From positions 4,921,388-4,985,387 of the forward strand of contig NZ_CP010892.1 of assembly GCF_000931465.1 (NCBI RefSeq): DNA of 64,000 bases, read 5' to 3'. The notes under the pieces were generated by a model. That model searched no databases, was not told where the DNA came from, and worked only from the letters and a program-made list of their open reading frames with translations. The stretch is from Pseudomonas sp. MRSN 12121 (GTDB taxonomy: Bacteria; Pseudomonadota; Gammaproteobacteria; Pseudomonadales; Pseudomonadaceae). Every line of letters begins with the position of its first letter. The stretch's first letter is position 1. This document shows positions 43,671-52,379 of the stretch, piece after piece. The translations under genes and the position numbers were made by a program.

Positions 43671-45092
43671 TTACTTCCGTAATACAACCTTCGACGCTTG
43701 CGGCTCCAGTGATTCCCGCTCTCGATCAAACGCCAAATAGTATTTGTTGACGCTATTAACATAGCTGACGGCGCCCATCCCGACCTGCTCCATGGCGATG
43801 CGCTCTACCTGGAAGAACCACTGATTGGGGTTCAGCCCCCGTCGCCGGGCCTCGGTACGCATCCCCTGCACGCGCTCGGGGCCCATGTTGTAGGCCGCCA
43901 GGACAAACGCCATGCGCTCGCGCTCATTGAGCTTGGGACTGGCAAAGAACTTGCGCCGGATCAACGCCAGGTACTTGGCCCCCGCCAGTACATTGTTATC
44001 CAGGCTCTGAACATTGTTGACGCCGACCCGCTGGCCCGCCGACGGGGTGATCTGCATCAGGCCGGTCGGGCCACTGCCGCTCCTGGCATTAGGTTGCAGC
44101 GATGACTCCTTGAAGGCCAGGGCCGCCAGGTTCAGCCAATCCATCCCCTGTGCGGTAGCGTGCTTCTGCAATACCGGACGCAGCTTTTCCAGACGCTGGC
44201 GATCGGCGCGAGTCAGCGGGTTATGAACCTGGTACAGGCGCCGATAAATGCGCAGGAAAGCGACATCCTGGTCCGCAGGCGCCTTGTAGACCTTGAGGAA
44301 ACGATCGATGCTCGCTCGCAGCATCGAGGCATCCCGCCGCACGAACCAGTGCTCCTCGCCTGGCTCGCTGATGACCAGTTGCCGGTCGAAACGCAGCTTG
44401 GGCAGGATCTTGCCCCAGCGCTCGGCAATGGGCTTTTCGACAATAGTCAGGTGAAATATTCCGCCCTGGACCATTTCCAGGACATCTTCGACCGCCAGGC
44501 TCGGGTCGACCCACTCGACCTTGACCGGCGCCAGCTTATGCAGTGCCAGCTTCTGATTGATCTGACTCACGGCGTCCCCGGCAGCACTGCCGGTGGTCAA
44601 TGCCAGGGTCTTGCCGGAAAGCTGCTCGACGCGGGTGTAACGGCGCTCGCCCTTGATGCCCACCAGTAGCAATGGCACGTTGCTGGCGACCGGTTCACTG
44701 GCGCTTACGGCCTGCCCCGGCAGCGCGTCCAGCAATTCTCCTGGCGCGACCAGATCGCCCTCGCCTCGTTGCAGGGCACCGAGGAGCTGGTCCTTGGCTT
44801 TGGGAATGATCTTGAGGCTGATTTCCTGGCCATCACGGGCATGGCCGTTGAGGTACTGCTCAAAGGCGCGCAAGCGATGGTATTCGACGCCGATGGCCTG
44901 CCCCTGGACTTCCCCTGAACTGTTGCGGCTCTGGTTGACCAGGACCCGCAGGACCCGACTGCTGCGAATTTCCGCCAGGTCGCGGACCTTGCCCGTGACG
45001 GTCGCTTCCGGAGGGCCAGCCAAGCGCGCTACTGCCGGCAGCGGCAGCAGCAACGACAAGCACAACGCTAGCAAAACCGAGGGTCGCGTCAT
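43671..45092 (-). CDS. mltF: Membrane-bound lytic transglycosylase F-like protein (MltF2)
   Basis: A 473-residue protein. It has a signal peptide (1-22), a substrate-binding-protein type 3 domain (about 40-275), and a C-terminal SLT domain (about 305-455) with catalytic Glu in AFKESSLQPNARS, and GLMQITP and AYNMGPERV. It cleaves peptidoglycan; the SBP domain senses muropeptides in MltF. Synteny with PA2865 suggests the MltF2 paralog. The ATG at 45092 is chosen from GGGAGAGCGG upstream and from the signal peptide. Confidence 0.9.
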   Translation of the reverse strand: MTRPSVLLALCLSLLLPLPAVARLAGPPEATVTGKVRDLAEIRSSRVLRVLVNQSRNSSGEVQGQAIGVEYHRLRAFEQYLNGHARDGQEISLKIIPKAKDQLLGALQRGEGDLVAPGELLDALPGQAVSASEPVASNVPLLLVGIKGERRYTRVEQLSGKTLALTTGSAAGDAVSQINQKLALHKLAPVKVEWVDPSLAVEDVLEMVQGGIFHLTIVEKPIAERWGKILPKLRFDRQLVISEPGEEHWFVRRDASMLRASIDRFLKVYKAPADQDVAFLRIYRRLYQVHNPLTRADRQRLEKLRPVLQKHATAQGMDWLNLAALAFKESSLQPNARSGSGPTGLMQITPSAGQRVGVNNVQSLDNNVLAGAKYLALIRRKFFASPKLNERERMAFVLAAYNMGPERVQGMRTEARRRGLNPNQWFFQVERIAMEQVGMGAVSYVNSVNKYYLAFDRERESLEPQASKVVLRK

Positions 45093-45328
45093 CCGCTCTC
45101 CGGGAAGAATACTGTCCGAACTCACGCAAACGAGCGAGAAATCGGGCGACAGAAACAGAGCGCCTAGAGCGCTGACAAGATGCGAAAGACTGGCACAACC
45201 CCGGCTGGCAAACCAACTGCAGTTGTTCTTCCGGCATCAAGAGACAGCTTCAACTCGTTGTAGTTCTTGGCTTTTCTTATAAATCTACAGCTCTGATATG
45301 CTTTCCGGCCGCAGGCGGAGATAGCACC

Positions 45329-46135
45329 ATGCAACTCATCGATATCGGCGTCAACCTGACCAACCCGAGTTTCGCCGAAAAACATCGCGCCGTCCTGGAC
45401 CGTGCCTATGCCGCCGGCGTGTGCCAATTGGTACTCACCGGCACCCATATCGAGGACAGTGAACAGGCGCTCGAACTGTCTCGGCAACTGGACGCAAGCG
45501 GTCGCCACCTGTTCTCTACCGCCGGTATCCATCCGCATTGCGCCAGCGACTGGAACAGCGCCAGCGCCCAGCGTTTGCGCGACCTGCTCAAGGAGACCAG
45601 CGTCAAGGCCGTGGGCGAATGCGGACTGGACTTCAACCGGGACTTCTCCCCCCGCCCGCAGCAAGAAAAAGTGCTGGAAGAACATCTGGCCCTGGCCGTC
45701 GAACTGCAACTGCCGGTGTTTCTCCACGAGCGCGATGCCAGCCAGCGCCTGCTGGAAATAGTCCGTGAGTTTCGTGACCGTTTACCCGCCGCCGTGGTGC
45801 ATTGTTTCACCGGTGAACAGCGCGCGCTGTTCAGCTATCTGGACCTGGACCTGCACATCGGTATCACCGGATGGATCTGCGACGAACGCCGCGGCACTCA
45901 CTTGCACCCGCTGGTAAAGGAAATCCCCCGCGGCCGCCTGATGCTCGAAAGCGATGCGCCGTATTTATTGCCGCGCAGCCTGCGCCCCAAGCCGAAGAAT
46001 GGTCGCAACGAACCGGCCTACCTGACGGAAGTGCTGCGTGAAGTGGCCCTGCATCGAAGCGAAAGCCAGGAAGACCTGGCTACCCACACCACAGCCACCG
46101 CCCGCGCCTTTTTCGACTTGCCCGATATTGCTTGA
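45329..46135 (+). CDS. tatD: TatD-family metal-dependent deoxyribonuclease
   Basis: A 268-residue TIM-barrel hydrolase. Metal ligands are found in IDIGVNLTN, AGIHPHCA, VGECGLDFNRDF, FLHERDA, VVHCFTGE and LESDAPYL. TatD is a 3'-5' exonuclease. Length and N terminus (MQLIDIGVNL) match the canonical E. coli TatD branch better than YcfH/YjjV. Position matches PA2866. Confidence 0.94.
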   Translation: MQLIDIGVNLTNPSFAEKHRAVLDRAYAAGVCQLVLTGTHIEDSEQALELSRQLDASGRHLFSTAGIHPHCASDWNSASAQRLRDLLKETSVKAVGECGLDFNRDFSPRPQQEKVLEEHLALAVELQLPVFLHERDASQRLLEIVREFRDRLPAAVVHCFTGEQRALFSYLDLDLHIGITGWICDERRGTHLHPLVKEIPRGRLMLESDAPYLLPRSLRPKPKNGRNEPAYLTEVLREVALHRSESQEDLATHTTATARAFFDLPDIA

Positions 46136-46220
46136 TGCACATCAAGATTCGGCCCTCTGCATGGCGGCACAATAATGGCACCTTGCCAATACTGTTCCGC
46201 TTAATCAGAGAAGACCTTCC

Positions 46221-47702
46221 ATGGGTGCCTGGCTCAGCAATATCTCACTGAAGTACAAGTTCTGGGCGGTCAATGCTGTCGCCTTCGTCACTACCCTGCT
46301 ACTGGTTCTGTACGCCGTCCAACTGGAACAGCAAGCCCGTAGCCAAGCCGCACAAAATACCGCCCGGGCCCAGGCAGATCTGCTCGCCGCATGGCCCACG
46401 GGGCAGGCGCTGCCCAACGCCGGGCCTCTCTTGAGCTTTGCCGCCGGACAGATCCCCAGCCTTGACCAACGCCCGTTGCCGGAGCTTAGCCATGCCACGG
46501 GCTGGGTAGCACTCAATGAAATGCCCCTGTTTGGCGACAACCCGCTGATCGGCGCACATGTGCTGTCTCGACCCGAGGGCCAGCAACTGGCGGTGCTTGC
46601 CCACGCCCCGAGCCTGAGCCAGGTCTTCAGCGAACGCTTCCGCCAATATGCGGTGGCCGTATTCATCCTGATGCTGGCCATGCTCGGCGCTTCGCAACTG
46701 CTGATCCGCTTTCTGCTCAGCCAGTTGAACACCCTCAAGGATGTGATGCTGCATGTGGAAAAGACCGGTGATCTTTCGGCGCGCGTGCCGCTGTCGTGCA
46801 CCGATGAGGTCGGCCAGATGGCCGGTGCCTTCAACGCCATGCAGGCCGGCTATCAGCGCGTGGTCAACACGGTCGCCAATACCGCCCGGCAGCTGGATAT
46901 CGGCGCCGCTCGCCTGGCTTCGAGCATGAACGATGTACGTCACGGCATGCTGGGCCAGCAAAGCGAAACCGACCAGGCCGCAACCGCGATCAACGAAATG
47001 TCCGCCACTGTCTATCACATCGCCCAGCACGCCGGCGCGACCCGGGACCGCTCCCAGGCCGCCGACACACTCGCCGGCAGCGGCCAGGAGGTGGTGAGCC
47101 GCGTGCAGAAGTCGATCTCCGGACTCTCTACCGGCGTGCAGCAGACCGCGGAGATGATCCAGCGCCTGGCCGAGGACAGCCAGAAGATCAATGGTGTGGT
47201 CAATGTGATCCATAGCATCGCCGAGCAGACCAACCTGCTGGCGCTCAATGCCGCGATCGAAGCGGCACGGGCTGGCGAGATGGGGCGCGGGTTCGCCGTG
47301 GTCGCCGACGAGGTCCGCAACCTGGCCAAGCGGGTCCAGACCTCCACGGATGAAATCACCCGGATGGTCGCAGCCTTGCAGGCCGGTACCCGCGACGCGG
47401 TGGATTTCATGCAGGAAAGCTCGTTCAAGGCCGACGACTGTGTGCAACAGGCTCAGGAAGCCGGCGCAGCCCTGGCGGAAATCACCGCCGCCGTGGCGCA
47501 GATGCGTGAGAGCAATACGCAGATCGCCGTGGCGGCCGAGCAGCAGAGCCAGGTGGCGGAAGAAATGAATCGGGCGGTGGTGAGCATCCGCGACGTCACG
47601 GAAAATACCGTGCAGCAGACCGTCGACTCCGCCACTACCAGCAACGAACTGGCGACCCTGGCCGGAGAGTTGAGCAAGGCGATCGGCCAACTCAAGCTCT
47701 GA
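46221..47702 (+). CDS. Methyl-accepting chemotaxis protein
   Basis: A 493-residue chemoreceptor. It has a TM at about 12-32, a small periplasmic region (about 33-145), a second TM at about 147-168, a HAMP domain (about 170-222) and a signalling hairpin whose tip IAEQTNLLALNAAIEAARAG is at about 334-353. The periplasmic domain of about 110 residues is short and fits no ligand-binding class I can name. No C-terminal CheB/R pentapeptide is seen. Corresponds by order to PA2867. Confidence 0.93.
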   Translation: MGAWLSNISLKYKFWAVNAVAFVTTLLLVLYAVQLEQQARSQAAQNTARAQADLLAAWPTGQALPNAGPLLSFAAGQIPSLDQRPLPELSHATGWVALNEMPLFGDNPLIGAHVLSRPEGQQLAVLAHAPSLSQVFSERFRQYAVAVFILMLAMLGASQLLIRFLLSQLNTLKDVMLHVEKTGDLSARVPLSCTDEVGQMAGAFNAMQAGYQRVVNTVANTARQLDIGAARLASSMNDVRHGMLGQQSETDQAATAINEMSATVYHIAQHAGATRDRSQAADTLAGSGQEVVSRVQKSISGLSTGVQQTAEMIQRLAEDSQKINGVVNVIHSIAEQTNLLALNAAIEAARAGEMGRGFAVVADEVRNLAKRVQTSTDEITRMVAALQAGTRDAVDFMQESSFKADDCVQQAQEAGAALAEITAAVAQMRESNTQIAVAAEQQSQVAEEMNRAVVSIRDVTENTVQQTVDSATTSNELATLAGELSKAIGQLKL

Positions 47703-47807
47703 GCCCCCAGAGCGCCTATTGCCCTGATAGCCAGCCTTGATTCGCCTGGGCAGCACCCGCGACCTATCCTTGGTTCATCGGTTTTTCACGAATCAAGGAT
47801 TATCGTC

Positions 47808-48170
47808 ATGGGTAAACGTCACCCTAACCTCCCCGCCTGGCAATGGCGCTCCTACCCGCACAACCATCGCAACCCAACCAATCTGGTGCTGCACCTGATC
47901 GCCGTGCCGTTGTTCATCGTCGGCTTTCTGTTGCTGGTGTCGGGGGTATTCGGGTTGAGCTTCACCAACGTCGCCATCGGCGTGGTCGGCCTGCTCGCCG
48001 CGCTGGGCCTGCAGCGTCACGGCCACAGCCTGGAAGCCCAGGCCGCCGAGCCGTTCACCGATCGAAAGGATGCCGTCCAGCGTCTGTTGGTAGAACAATT
48101 CGTGACCTTCCCGCGCTTCGTCCTCAGCGGCGCCTGGTGGCGTGCCTGGCGCGAGCGCCATCGGCATTGA
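47808..48170 (+). CDS. Mpo1/DUF962-like membrane protein
   Basis: A 120-residue protein with two close TM helices (about 27-50 and 53-68). Histidine motifs flank them: YPHNHRNPTNLVLH before, and LQRHGHSLEAQAAEPF after, resembling the Fe-binding His pattern of yeast Mpo1 (a 2-hydroxy fatty acid dioxygenase). The match is partial, so a catalytic role is a hypothesis. It is convergent with the thioesterase gene. Confidence 0.65.
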   Translation: MGKRHPNLPAWQWRSYPHNHRNPTNLVLHLIAVPLFIVGFLLLVSGVFGLSFTNVAIGVVGLLAALGLQRHGHSLEAQAAEPFTDRKDAVQRLLVEQFVTFPRFVLSGAWWRAWRERHRH

Positions 48171-48177
48171 GAAGGTC

Positions 48178-48975
48178 TCAGCCGAAGATGGTCACCGTCT
48201 GGCGGCTCAGGGCGATCAGTCCGCCGTCCGCACTCCAGAGTGCCGCGGCCGCGTGCCCGTAACCATCACGGGCATGCTCGATGTTCACCCGGTACTTGCA
48301 CCAGTCCAGGGTGCTCAGCGCGAGTAGCGGTTGCACGAACTCGATGGTCCAGGTCAGGGTGCTGCCAGGGGCCGGGCTGGTCAGGTGCGGCAACAGCGCC
48401 GGAGGCCAGGCATCCACCAGGGCCAGGATATGCGACTCGGTCACCGGCTCCTCTTTCACATCGCCGCGCAGGCGCACCCAGCCGCCCATGTCCCGCGACT
48501 TGTTGCCGGTGAACGGCATGCCGCCAATGGCCCAGCGCATCGCCAGATGACGCATGAACTCCGGCATCACGCCCTTGACGTACGGCAGCTCGGGGCATTC
48601 ATCCCAGTGCTGCATGACCGGGGCTTGCTCGGCAACGACACTCACCTGGGAAGGACGAGAGGCACCGAAACTGCCCTGGACCAGCGTCACCACCTGACCG
48701 TCCTGCACGGCGCGCCCCAGGACCTGGCTGACCGCCTTCCCTTCGCGCAGCACCTCGACTTCGAAGCGCACCGGTACATCGGGAGTCACCGGGCCGACAA
48801 AGGTGATGGCCAGGGAACGCACTGGCCGCTCGGCAGGGACTTTGGCGCGCATCGCTTCATATTGCAGAGCCGCTACCAATCCGCCGAAACTGGCACGCCC
48901 CTGCGCCCACTCGGCTGGAATCGACAGCTCCAACGGCTGGCTGCGCACAGCATCGAGCAAATCGGAAAAGCGCAT
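48178..48975 (-). CDS. Acyl-CoA thioesterase family protein (double hot-dog, TesB-like)
   Basis: A 265-residue protein with two hot-dog repeats. The first has RASFGGLVAALQYEAM and RSLAITFVGPVTPDVPVRFEVEVLREG split over the helix and strands. The second ends with LWSADGGLIALSRQT. It fits the thioesterase-like superfamily seen in TesB and related enzymes. The ATG at 48975 has AGAGG at the correct distance. The acyl substrate is unknown. Confidence 0.85.
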   Translation of the reverse strand: MRFSDLLDAVRSQPLELSIPAEWAQGRASFGGLVAALQYEAMRAKVPAERPVRSLAITFVGPVTPDVPVRFEVEVLREGKAVSQVLGRAVQDGQVVTLVQGSFGASRPSQVSVVAEQAPVMQHWDECPELPYVKGVMPEFMRHLAMRWAIGGMPFTGNKSRDMGGWVRLRGDVKEEPVTESHILALVDAWPPALLPHLTSPAPGSTLTWTIEFVQPLLALSTLDWCKYRVNIEHARDGYGHAAAALWSADGGLIALSRQTVTIFG

Positions 48976-49082
48976 GGAAACCTCTGATCGAAAGAAGGAC
49001 TCGAGGATCTTAACCAGCGGCGCCCGAGCGTAAAGCACTTATTCCCGCCAAAACGGCTGGCAGATAAGCCGCCAGGCACCTT

Positions 49083-49850
49083 TCAGCCGCGGAAACAGGC
49101 CGCACTCAATTTATCGAGTACCCGATCGGCACGTGCTTCGGCCTTGTGCATGGTGCTGCGCCACACCGCCACACAAGGCAACAGATCGGCCTGGTGCTCT
49201 GCCTGGGCCAACCACTGCCAGCAATCGTGCCAGTCGCCCAAGGCGCCCTGCGCCGCCTTCAAGCGAGAGACTGCCTGGGGTGAAAGCGCCGCCAGTTCGG
49301 GATAGGCCTCGGCGGCATACCGCACGCGCTTGATCAGCAAGCGCAAGCGGTGCCGGTCATGGGCCGGGTCATGCAGGGCCTCATCCAGCGCCTGCCACTG
49401 TTTGCCCAGGCGTTTTTCGATGCGTTTGCGCAAGCCGCGCAACAGCCCTTCACGTTGTGCCGCCCGCAGGAAACGCGGAAAGGCGTCGAGCACCAGCAGC
49501 AACTGCTTGAGTTCGGCGCTGGCCGCCACGGCTCGATATTCGTCGGCCAAGCCCGCGGTACGGTGCTGCGCCGCCTGATGGTAATCGTGCTGATGCAGGT
49601 AGGCGGCCAGCACTTCGCGGTCACGCAATGGTGTCGTCAACTGCCCGACCGACGCCGCGACCGCCTCCAGCTGCTCGACGCCCGGCAATCCACGCAATGC
49701 CCGCAACAAGCTGCGCAAGCGGCGAACCGTGGTACGCAGATCGTGCAACGCCTCATCGTCGACCACGCCCTGCAAACGCGCCTGGCACGCCAGCAAGCGC
49801 ACCTCCAGCCCCAACACCTGTGCCACCAACCGATCAACCAAGGCAGACAT
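49083..49850 (-). CDS. CHAD-domain protein
   Basis: A 255-residue helical protein. The CHAD signature is the repeated basic helices with conserved His: ALHDLRTTVRRLRSLLRAL and RHRLRLLIKRVRYAAEAYPEL. CHAD domains bind inorganic polyphosphate. No CYTH triphosphatase domain is fused or adjacent. Start alternatives are ATG at 49850 and 49853. A short lipoprotein gene follows upstream. Confidence 0.88.
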   Translation of the reverse strand: MSALVDRLVAQVLGLEVRLLACQARLQGVVDDEALHDLRTTVRRLRSLLRALRGLPGVEQLEAVAASVGQLTTPLRDREVLAAYLHQHDYHQAAQHRTAGLADEYRAVAASAELKQLLLVLDAFPRFLRAAQREGLLRGLRKRIEKRLGKQWQALDEALHDPAHDRHRLRLLIKRVRYAAEAYPELAALSPQAVSRLKAAQGALGDWHDCWQWLAQAEHQADLLPCVAVWRSTMHKAEARADRVLDKLSAACFRG

Positions 49851-49988
49851 CATTGACCCCCGAAACGAACGGCCCGGCTCGCAGCACGAAGACTGCGACC
49901 GGGCCCTGGCATGACTGCAGGCATCGGTGCCTGCGAGACGAAAACTGAAGAGCGTCCTTCAGTCTAGCGGCAAACCGCGATCCGACGA

Positions 49989-50267
49989 TCAGCGACCGGC
50001 ACGCGACTCACGGATATAGAAACGGGCCTTTTCGGCCTTCCTGGTACAGCCCTCGAAGGCTTCGAACTGCTGCTGGGTCTTGGCTCCGGTCAGCAGGGAC
50101 AGGGCCTTGGAGTAACTGACCGTGCCGGCAAAACCTTCCGCCTTGGCCAGGTCCAGTTCATGCCAGGCCGCATCCAGCTGCGTACCGCAGCTGTCGCGAT
50201 AGGCGGTCTTGCCCGCGCAACCAGCCAGCACCAATGCAATCAACGGCAGACAGATCCAGGCTTTCAT
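49989..50267 (-). CDS. Small lipoprotein of unknown function
   Basis: A 92-residue precursor. The lipobox LAGC (Cys17) follows a short hydrophobic signal. The mature part has two more Cys (RDSCGTQ and EGCTRK) and looks helical. GAGGTG is found before the ATG at 50267. No domain recognised. Confidence 0.8.
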   Translation of the reverse strand: MKAWICLPLIALVLAGCAGKTAYRDSCGTQLDAAWHELDLAKAEGFAGTVSYSKALSLLTGAKTQQQFEAFEGCTRKAEKARFYIRESRAGR

Positions 50268-50508
50268 CAATGACACCTCAAGATAGGGAAAACAGTCGGG
50301 AACGATAAGAACAGTCGTAGCGGTAAGACGATCGGCGGCGCAAAAAGTGCCTTGGCCCGCCGATGGAAAATATAGCCGCGCGAGCATGATCCCATGTCGC
50401 AAGGCATTGGAAAAATCCCTTCGCGCCCGGTCCGGGCCGGCAGCCAGTCATTGAACCGAAACCCTCGATGGGTGCATTGTGGGAATCTGTCTGGCGAAGG
50501 GTCGAGTC

Positions 50509-51549
50509 ATGAAGAAGCGTGTTGCACTGGTCCTGGGCTCTGGTGGCGCCCGGGGTTATGCCCATATCGGGGTGATCGAGGAAATCGAAAAGCGTGGCTA
50601 CGAGATTGCCTGTATCGCGGGATGCTCCATGGGGGCGGTGGTCGGCGGCATCTACGCCGCCGGCAAGCTGGACGACTATCGCAGCTGGATCGAAAGCCTG
50701 GACTACCTGGACGTGCTGCGCCTGGTGGATGTCAGCTTTCGCCTGGGGGCGATACGCGGGGAGAAGGTGTTCGGCCAGATCCGCAAGATCGTCGGCGAAA
50801 TCAATATCGAAGACCTGCGCATTCCCTATACCGCCGTCGCCACGGACCTGACCAACCAGCAGGAAATCTGGTTCCAGGAAGGCTGCCTGCATCAGGCCAT
50901 GCGGGCATCGGCAGCGATCCCCAGCCTGTTCACGCCGGTCATGCAGGGCAATCGCATGCTGGTGGACGGCGGTCTGCTCAACCCGCTGCCGATCGTGCCG
51001 GTGGTTTCCAGCCACTGCGACCTGATCATCGCCGTCAACCTCAACTCCACCAACCAGCGCCGCTATCAGTTACCGGTGATCCAGCGCCCCGCCGCGTTCA
51101 AGAGCCGCTTCGACAGCCTGATCAACTCCCTGGGCTCGCATCTGCCCTTTCGCCGCAAGCAGGCCGAGCAATTGCTGCTGCTCGAACAGGAAGCGCTACG
51201 CAGCGAGGCCGCCGACGTCGGCACGCCCTGGATCGAGTCCGCCGAACCCGAGGCCCAGCAACCGGCCGCGGCCCCGGAAACCGACGGCGCGCCGAAGTCG
51301 GCCACTGGCTCGTTCATCATCGACAACGTCGGCCCCGCGTCCCTGCTGGACCTGATCAACCAGAGCTTCGAGGTGATGCAGACTTCGCTGGCGCAGTACA
51401 AGATCGCCGGCTACCCGCCGGACATCCTGATCAACGTACCGAAACGGGTATGCCGCTTCTTCGAGTTCTACAAGGCGCCGGAACTGATCGCACTGGGGCG
51501 TGAAATCGCCAGCGATACGCTGGACCGCTACGAGAACGACCTGAATTGA
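50509..51549 (+). CDS. Patatin-like phospholipase (RssA-like)
   Basis: A 346-residue patatin-like hydrolase. The oxyanion loop is GSGGARG (residues 10-16), the nucleophile Ser40 is in GCSMG, and the catalytic Asp153 is in VDGGLLNPLP. The C-terminal extension after about 215 contains a low-complexity Ala/Pro segment. The family includes E. coli RssA and YjjU. Substrate and location are unknown. AAGGG lies 8 bases before the ATG. It is convergent with kdpE. Confidence 0.92.
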   Translation: MKKRVALVLGSGGARGYAHIGVIEEIEKRGYEIACIAGCSMGAVVGGIYAAGKLDDYRSWIESLDYLDVLRLVDVSFRLGAIRGEKVFGQIRKIVGEINIEDLRIPYTAVATDLTNQQEIWFQEGCLHQAMRASAAIPSLFTPVMQGNRMLVDGGLLNPLPIVPVVSSHCDLIIAVNLNSTNQRRYQLPVIQRPAAFKSRFDSLINSLGSHLPFRRKQAEQLLLLEQEALRSEAADVGTPWIESAEPEAQQPAAAPETDGAPKSATGSFIIDNVGPASLLDLINQSFEVMQTSLAQYKIAGYPPDILINVPKRVCRFFEFYKAPELIALGREIASDTLDRYENDLN

Positions 51550-51570
51550 ATCAACGCGGCCGCGAGCCCA

Positions 51571-52266
51571 TCAGCTCTCGCCTTCCAGCAACCGGTATCC
51601 CACGCCGGCTTCGGTGACGATAAAACGCGGCCGGGTGGGATCGTCCGCCAGCTTCTGGCGCAGGTGCCCGACCACGATACGCAGGTAGTGACTGTCGTCG
51701 GTGTGGGTCGGGCCCCAGATATCCTTGAGCAACTGCTGCTGGGTGATGACCCGCCCAGGGTGTCGCGCCAGTTGCGCCAGCACCGCGTACTCCTTGCGCG
51801 TCAGCGCCACTTCGGTCCCGTCGAGCAAGACCCGGCGATACGCCAGGTCCACAGTCAGCGGGCCGAAACTCAAGGCCGCTTCCGGCGCCTCGCCGGCTGG
51901 CGCCTGGCGCAACAGGGCGCGAATCCGCGCCAGGAATTCCTGGATGCCGAAGGGCTTGGTCACGTAATCGTTGGCCCCGCCATCCAGCGCCTCGACCTTC
52001 TGCCCTTCACTGGCCCGCACCGACAACACCAGCACCGGCGCGCCCGACCATTCGCGAAACTCGCGCAGCACCTGCTGGCCGTCCATGTCCGGCAGGCCGA
52101 GGTCGAGCACCAGGAGGTCCGGCTTGTTCAATGCCGCCTGGGCCAGGCCTTCGTTGCCGGTCCCAGCTTCGAGCACTTTGTAGCCCTGGGACGCCAGGCT
52201 GATGCGCAGGAACTTGCGGATCTGCGGCTCGTCGTCGATGACCAGGATGGTTGCGGTCTGGCTCAT
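51571..52266 (-). CDS. kdpE: KdpE response regulator
   Basis: A 231-residue OmpR-type regulator. The receiver has DDEPQ, Asp in LLVLDLGLPDMDG, and Lys in VTKPFG. The winged-helix DNA-binding domain (about 135-228) contains LTRKEYAVLAQLARHPGRV and HYLRIVVGHLRQKL. KdpE activates kdpFABC at low potassium or high osmolarity. It is last of the cluster and separated from kdpD by 113 bp, unusual because these genes often overlap. Confidence 0.95.
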   Translation of the reverse strand: MSQTATILVIDDEPQIRKFLRISLASQGYKVLEAGTGNEGLAQAALNKPDLLVLDLGLPDMDGQQVLREFREWSGAPVLVLSVRASEGQKVEALDGGANDYVTKPFGIQEFLARIRALLRQAPAGEAPEAALSFGPLTVDLAYRRVLLDGTEVALTRKEYAVLAQLARHPGRVITQQQLLKDIWGPTHTDDSHYLRIVVGHLRQKLADDPTRPRFIVTEAGVGYRLLEGES

Positions 52267-52379
52267 GGTTTCAGTTCAAGGCAAATGAGTGGCGCAAGAG
52301 TAGCGCAGAGTGTCTCGAGATTCGTCAGGAACATGTGCGGCCCTCCTGGCCACGCTGGATTGATGTGGGCTGCCGGCAT

